From CAITNM01 sp021298215 (GTDB taxonomy: Bacteria > Pseudomonadota > Alphaproteobacteria > Paracaedibacterales > CAITNM01), in NCBI GenBank assembly GCA_046309815.1, contig JBKCOJ010000010.1:142442-206441 (forward strand): 64,000 bases of DNA, written 5' to 3'. Position numbers and translations under genes: made by a program. Under the pieces are notes generated by a model. The model worked only from the letters and a program-made list of their open reading frames with translations. It was not told where the DNA came from and ran no database searches. Below, one piece after another: positions 61,569 through 64,000 of the stretch. Position 1 is the first letter of the stretch; the number at the start of each line of letters is the position of its first letter.

Positions 61569-62957
61569 CTAAATAATTTTCTGAATTCTCTTCAAAGATT
61601 CTTCTTTACCCAGAATTTCCATAACTTCAAACAAGCTTGGAGAAATGGTTTGTCCTGTAATGGCAACACGTAAAGGGCTTGCCAGCTGTCCTAACTTTAT
61701 GCCGAACTCTTCAGCGCTGCTTCGAAGTATAGCTTCTAAAGCATCGTGAGAAAAATCGCATCCTTCTAATTTTTGTAAAAGCTTATTTAAATAGCTTATG
61801 TTTTCAGGCGTCATTAAGGCTGTGGCTTTTTCATCTAATGGTAGCGTTTTGACGTAGATCACGGCACTTTCGCCGAGTTCGATCAGCGTTTTTGCGCGCT
61901 CTTTAAGGCCACTCATGCCTTGTAAAATGCGCTGTTTTTCTTCCGTTGATAACGCATACCCTAAGGCTTTTTCAATAAAGGGCTCTGTCAATTTAAACAA
62001 ACTTTCATCATCTTGATGACGAATATAGTGCCCATTCAAATTATGAAGTTTTGCCATATCAAAACGGGCAGGGGAACGCCCAATGCCCTCTAAAGAAAAC
62101 CATTCTATAGCTTGCTCTTCATTAATGATTTCATCATTTCCGTGCGCCCATCCCAAGCGTAAAAGATAGTTTTTCATAGATTCTGCTAAAAAACCCATAT
62201 CTTTATAAACGTCAGCACTTGTAGCCCCGTGTCGCTTAGAAAGCTTGGCGCCATCAGCCCCGTGAATTAAAGGAATATGGGCAAATTCAGGTATATCCCA
62301 GCCCATGGCTGCATAAATATGATACTGACGAAAGGCATTATTCAGATGATCATCACCGCGAATAATATGGGTAATCTCCATATCATGATCATCTACCACC
62401 ACTGATAGCATATAGGTTGGCGTTCCATCAGCACGTAATAAAACCATATCATCAAGCTGATTGTTTTGAACAGTAACAGCTCCTTGCACATGATCATTGA
62501 TGGTAAGTGATCCTTCTTGAGGTGATTTAAAACGAATCACCGGTTTAATCGTCGCAGGTGCCGTAGCTGGGTCGCGGTCGCGCCACATCCCGTTATAACG
62601 TGGTGGTAATTTTTTTGCTGCCGCCTCATCACGCATTATTTGCAATTCTTCAGGTGAACAATAGCAATAATACGCATGACCCTTTTTTAACAATTCATGC
62701 GCGACTTCTGCATGACGTTCTGCTCTGGAAAACTGAAAAATTGGCTCCTCATCTGGTTGCAAACCTAGCCAGTTTAAGCTTGAAAAAATCGCTTCAATAG
62801 CTTCAGGAGTTGAGCGCTCGCGGTCTGTATCTTCGATGCGCAGCAGATATTTCCCTTTATTGTGTTTGGCAAATAAATAATTAAACAGTGCTGTACGGGC
62901 GCTGCCAATATGAAGATAGCCTGTCGGGGAAGGCGCAAAGCGAACGCGTACCGTCAT
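61569..62957 (-). CDS. gltX: glutamyl-tRNA synthetase
   Basis: 462 residues, class I synthetase. The HIGH motif is GYLHIGSARTALFNYLFA and the KLSKR motif is AKLSKRHGATS, with LLRIEDTDRERST between. The C-terminal anticodon-binding domain is normal length. Because Alphaproteobacteria often mischarge tRNA-Gln with Glu and then amidate it through GatCAB, this enzyme may be non-discriminating, but the sequence alone does not settle that. It is preceded directly by tatA. Confidence 0.95.
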   Translation of the reverse strand: MTVRVRFAPSPTGYLHIGSARTALFNYLFAKHNKGKYLLRIEDTDRERSTPEAIEAIFSSLNWLGLQPDEEPIFQFSRAERHAEVAHELLKKGHAYYCYCSPEELQIMRDEAAAKKLPPRYNGMWRDRDPATAPATIKPVIRFKSPQEGSLTINDHVQGAVTVQNNQLDDMVLLRADGTPTYMLSVVVDDHDMEITHIIRGDDHLNNAFRQYHIYAAMGWDIPEFAHIPLIHGADGAKLSKRHGATSADVYKDMGFLAESMKNYLLRLGWAHGNDEIINEEQAIEWFSLEGIGRSPARFDMAKLHNLNGHYIRHQDDESLFKLTEPFIEKALGYALSTEEKQRILQGMSGLKERAKTLIELGESAVIYVKTLPLDEKATALMTPENISYLNKLLQKLEGCDFSHDALEAILRSSAEEFGIKLGQLASPLRVAITGQTISPSLFEVMEILGKEESLKRIQKII

Positions 62958-63104
62958 TTATTTTTTGTCCTCATCCTTCATACCATCTTTAAAAGCCTTA
63001 ACACCCTTAGCAAGATCGCTCATGATTTTTGGAATTTTTCCAGCGCCAAACAGCACTAAAACAATCAATAAAATAATGATCAAATGACTTGTGCTCATTC
63101 CCAT
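62958..63104 (-). CDS. tatA: Sec-independent translocase subunit TatA
   Basis: About 48 residues, shorter than the usual 70-90. It keeps the diagnostic pattern: one membrane helix (HLIIILLIVLVLF), then FGAGKIPKIMSDLAKGVKAF with the amphipathic helix, and a short charged tail (KDEDKK). TatA oligomers form the twin-arginine pore. An in-frame ATG lies upstream at 63146; 63104 (MGMSTSHL) or 63098 gives the normal N-terminus. It stops directly before gltX. No tatB or tatC is present here, so they must be elsewhere if the pathway works. Confidence 0.85.
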   Translation of the reverse strand: MGMSTSHLIIILLIVLVLFGAGKIPKIMSDLAKGVKAFKDGMKDEDKK

Positions 63105-63222
63105 AATAATAAGTCTGCATAGCTTTTTATAACCAAAAATGTACACCGAATAACCCTTTTCGTCAAAAGCAATACTTATGCTAGGGTTTAAAAAATATCT
63201 AAAAGAGCTTTAATGAATTTTA

Positions 63223-63855
63223 ATGTTTATCGAGTATCTTCCATCTATTACTACTCTTTTAGTGCTTCAGGTGCTTGGTCTTATAAGTCCAGGTCCTGAT
63301 TTTGCGATTGTTGTGCGAAATAGCCTTATTTATTCAAGAAAAACTGCTATTTTCACAGCGATTGGTTTGGCATTGGGAGTGCTCGTCCATTTAGGGTATA
63401 TCTTGCTAGGACTCGGAGTTGTTATTACCAAAACAGTGTGGGTATTTACAGCGTTTAAATATATTGGTGCAAGCTATCTCATGTATATCGGCATCAAAGG
63501 AATACGTGCTAAAAAGCAGCAAAAATCGCAAGAAAAGAATGAAAAGCAACAACGAGATATATCGCCTATAAAAGCATTAAGCACAGGATTTTTAACCAAT
63601 GTCACCAATCCTAAAGCAATGCTGTTCTTCTTAAGTTTAATTTCAGCATTTATTACTCAAAAAGAGCCTACGGCTATCGTTATAACCTATGCGCTGATTA
63701 TTTTTAGTACAACGCTTGTCTGGTTTTTAATTGTGGCAATCTTCTTTTCGAACAAAGGCCTTCGTTCAGCTTTTAAAAATTTCCAACATATTATTGAACG
63801 CGTTACGGGTAGCTTTTTGGTTTTACTTGGCGTAAAGATTCTGTTCATAAAGTAA
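63223..63855 (+). CDS. LysE/RhtB family amino-acid exporter
   Basis: 210 residues with six helices. Characteristic LysE-type segments are SPGPDFAIVVRNSLIYSRK at the first loop, SYLMYIGIKGIRA after helix 3 and GFLTNVTNPKAMLFFLSLI in helix 4. The family exports threonine, homoserine, lysine and similar amino acids; which one is not evident. It is divergent from tatA-gltX. A bidirectional terminator begins at its stop codon. Confidence 0.88.
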   Translation: MFIEYLPSITTLLVLQVLGLISPGPDFAIVVRNSLIYSRKTAIFTAIGLALGVLVHLGYILLGLGVVITKTVWVFTAFKYIGASYLMYIGIKGIRAKKQQKSQEKNEKQQRDISPIKALSTGFLTNVTNPKAMLFFLSLISAFITQKEPTAIVITYALIIFSTTLVWFLIVAIFFSNKGLRSAFKNFQHIIERVTGSFLVLLGVKILFIK

Positions 63856-63893
63856 AAAACCCCGACCAGAAGTTGATCGGGGGGAAATTTTTT
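63854..63893. terminator. bidirectional terminator
   Basis: CCCCGA (63860-63865) pairs with TCGGGG (63877-63882). T6 follows on the plus strand (63888-63893), and A6 at 63854-63859 gives T6 on the minus strand. It serves the RhtB-type gene and the minus-strand gene entering from the right. Confidence 0.7.
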
Positions 63894-63906
63894 CGGCATG
63901 ATTTCC

Positions 63907-64000
63907 TTATGCAGGTCCACCTTCACTTATTGTTGTTTTCACCGAAACGTCTTGCTGCCATTTTTTACTACCAATGTTGAGAGCACTCGCATATAAAGTG
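63907..64000 (-). CDS. 3' end of a minus-strand gene, identity unknown
   Basis: Thirty residues and a TAA stop are visible before the window edge, reading inwards: LYASALNIGSKKWQQD then SVKTTISEGGPA. The sequence has a protein-like composition and a terminator 14 bases downstream, so it is probably the true C-terminus of a gene. I do not recognise the family. The gene's start and any domain assignment lie outside the window. Confidence 0.5.
   Translation of the reverse strand, partial: TLYASALNIGSKKWQQDVSVKTTISEGGPA

Noticed and set aside
1..64000. CRISPR arrays, rRNA operons, insertion sequences or prophage
   Set aside because: No spaced direct repeats, rRNA-like stretch, transposase or phage structural gene was seen by reading both strands; dispersed repeats outside the window cannot be excluded.

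Overview
The window reads as an AT-rich alphaproteobacterial chromosome segment, most likely from an intracellular or host-associated lineage such as the Holosporales/Rickettsiales grade. That placement is inference from gene content and sequence style; no phylogeny was run. The evidence is the order mdh-sucC-sucD-sucA-sucB, a ctaC-ctaD-ctaB-coxF cytochrome oxidase operon, mtaB overlapping ftsY, a DksA variant typical of Alphaproteobacteria, and many small genes for Sec-exported proteins.

Layout. 1-1.7 kb: minus-strand Hsp20 followed by a P-type ATPase cut by the window edge. 1.8-12 kb: a plus-strand housekeeping run of polA, a WG-repeat exported protein, hemW, ppx, dapF, recJ, dapD and dapE, with tRNA-Gln(CUG) lying antisense between hemW and ppx. 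12.1-17.2 kb: tRNA-Arg(CCG), ftsE, ftsX, a YdcF-like protein, a tiny lipoprotein, thrS and an exported protein. 17.2-25.8 kb: EVE protein, gpsA, cmk, a peptidase-like exported protein, rlmN, two transporters, two exported unknowns and a DksA-like regulator. 26-31.7 kb is accessory: an exported methyltransferase, a frameshifted histidine-kinase-like gene, an XRE regulator, small unknowns, a PLD-type nuclease and a coiled-coil exported protein with a YDVP motif. 31.8-34 kb: mtaB-ftsY. 34-37.6 kb: a small unknown gene, an MHS transporter, a nonsense-split exported protein and AMP nucleosidase. 37.6-40.9 kb: the cytochrome oxidase operon. 41-43 kb: tandem exported Nudix genes, the second frameshifted. 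43-51.4 kb: an EamA transporter and the TCA operon. 51.5-53.7 kb: an APC permease and an exported cysteine phosphatase. 54-59.8 kb: transketolase, a broken maeB and pepA. 60-64 kb: an exported unknown, a YccA/BI-1 protein, gltX, tatA, an RhtB exporter and the 3' end of a further gene.

How it fits together. The core genes describe an aerobic organism with a TCA cycle, a haem-copper oxidase and a diaminopimelate/lysine route, plus several amino-acid and metabolite transporters. Around the core sit about a dozen proteins with Sec signal peptides, several with folds common in host-directed proteins: a CE-clan-like cysteine peptidase, a PTP/phytase-like phosphatase, a Nudix hydrolase with a eukaryote-like pre-Nudix region, a methyltransferase and a protein with an SH2-ligand-like motif. 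Four genes show decay: the histidine-kinase-like gene, Nudix copy 2, maeB, and a 92-residue exported protein split by TAA. Three of the lesions are a single missing base in an A or T homopolymer, so polymerase slippage, true pseudogenisation and sequence error must be told apart. No CRISPR array, rRNA, prophage or insertion sequence was seen.
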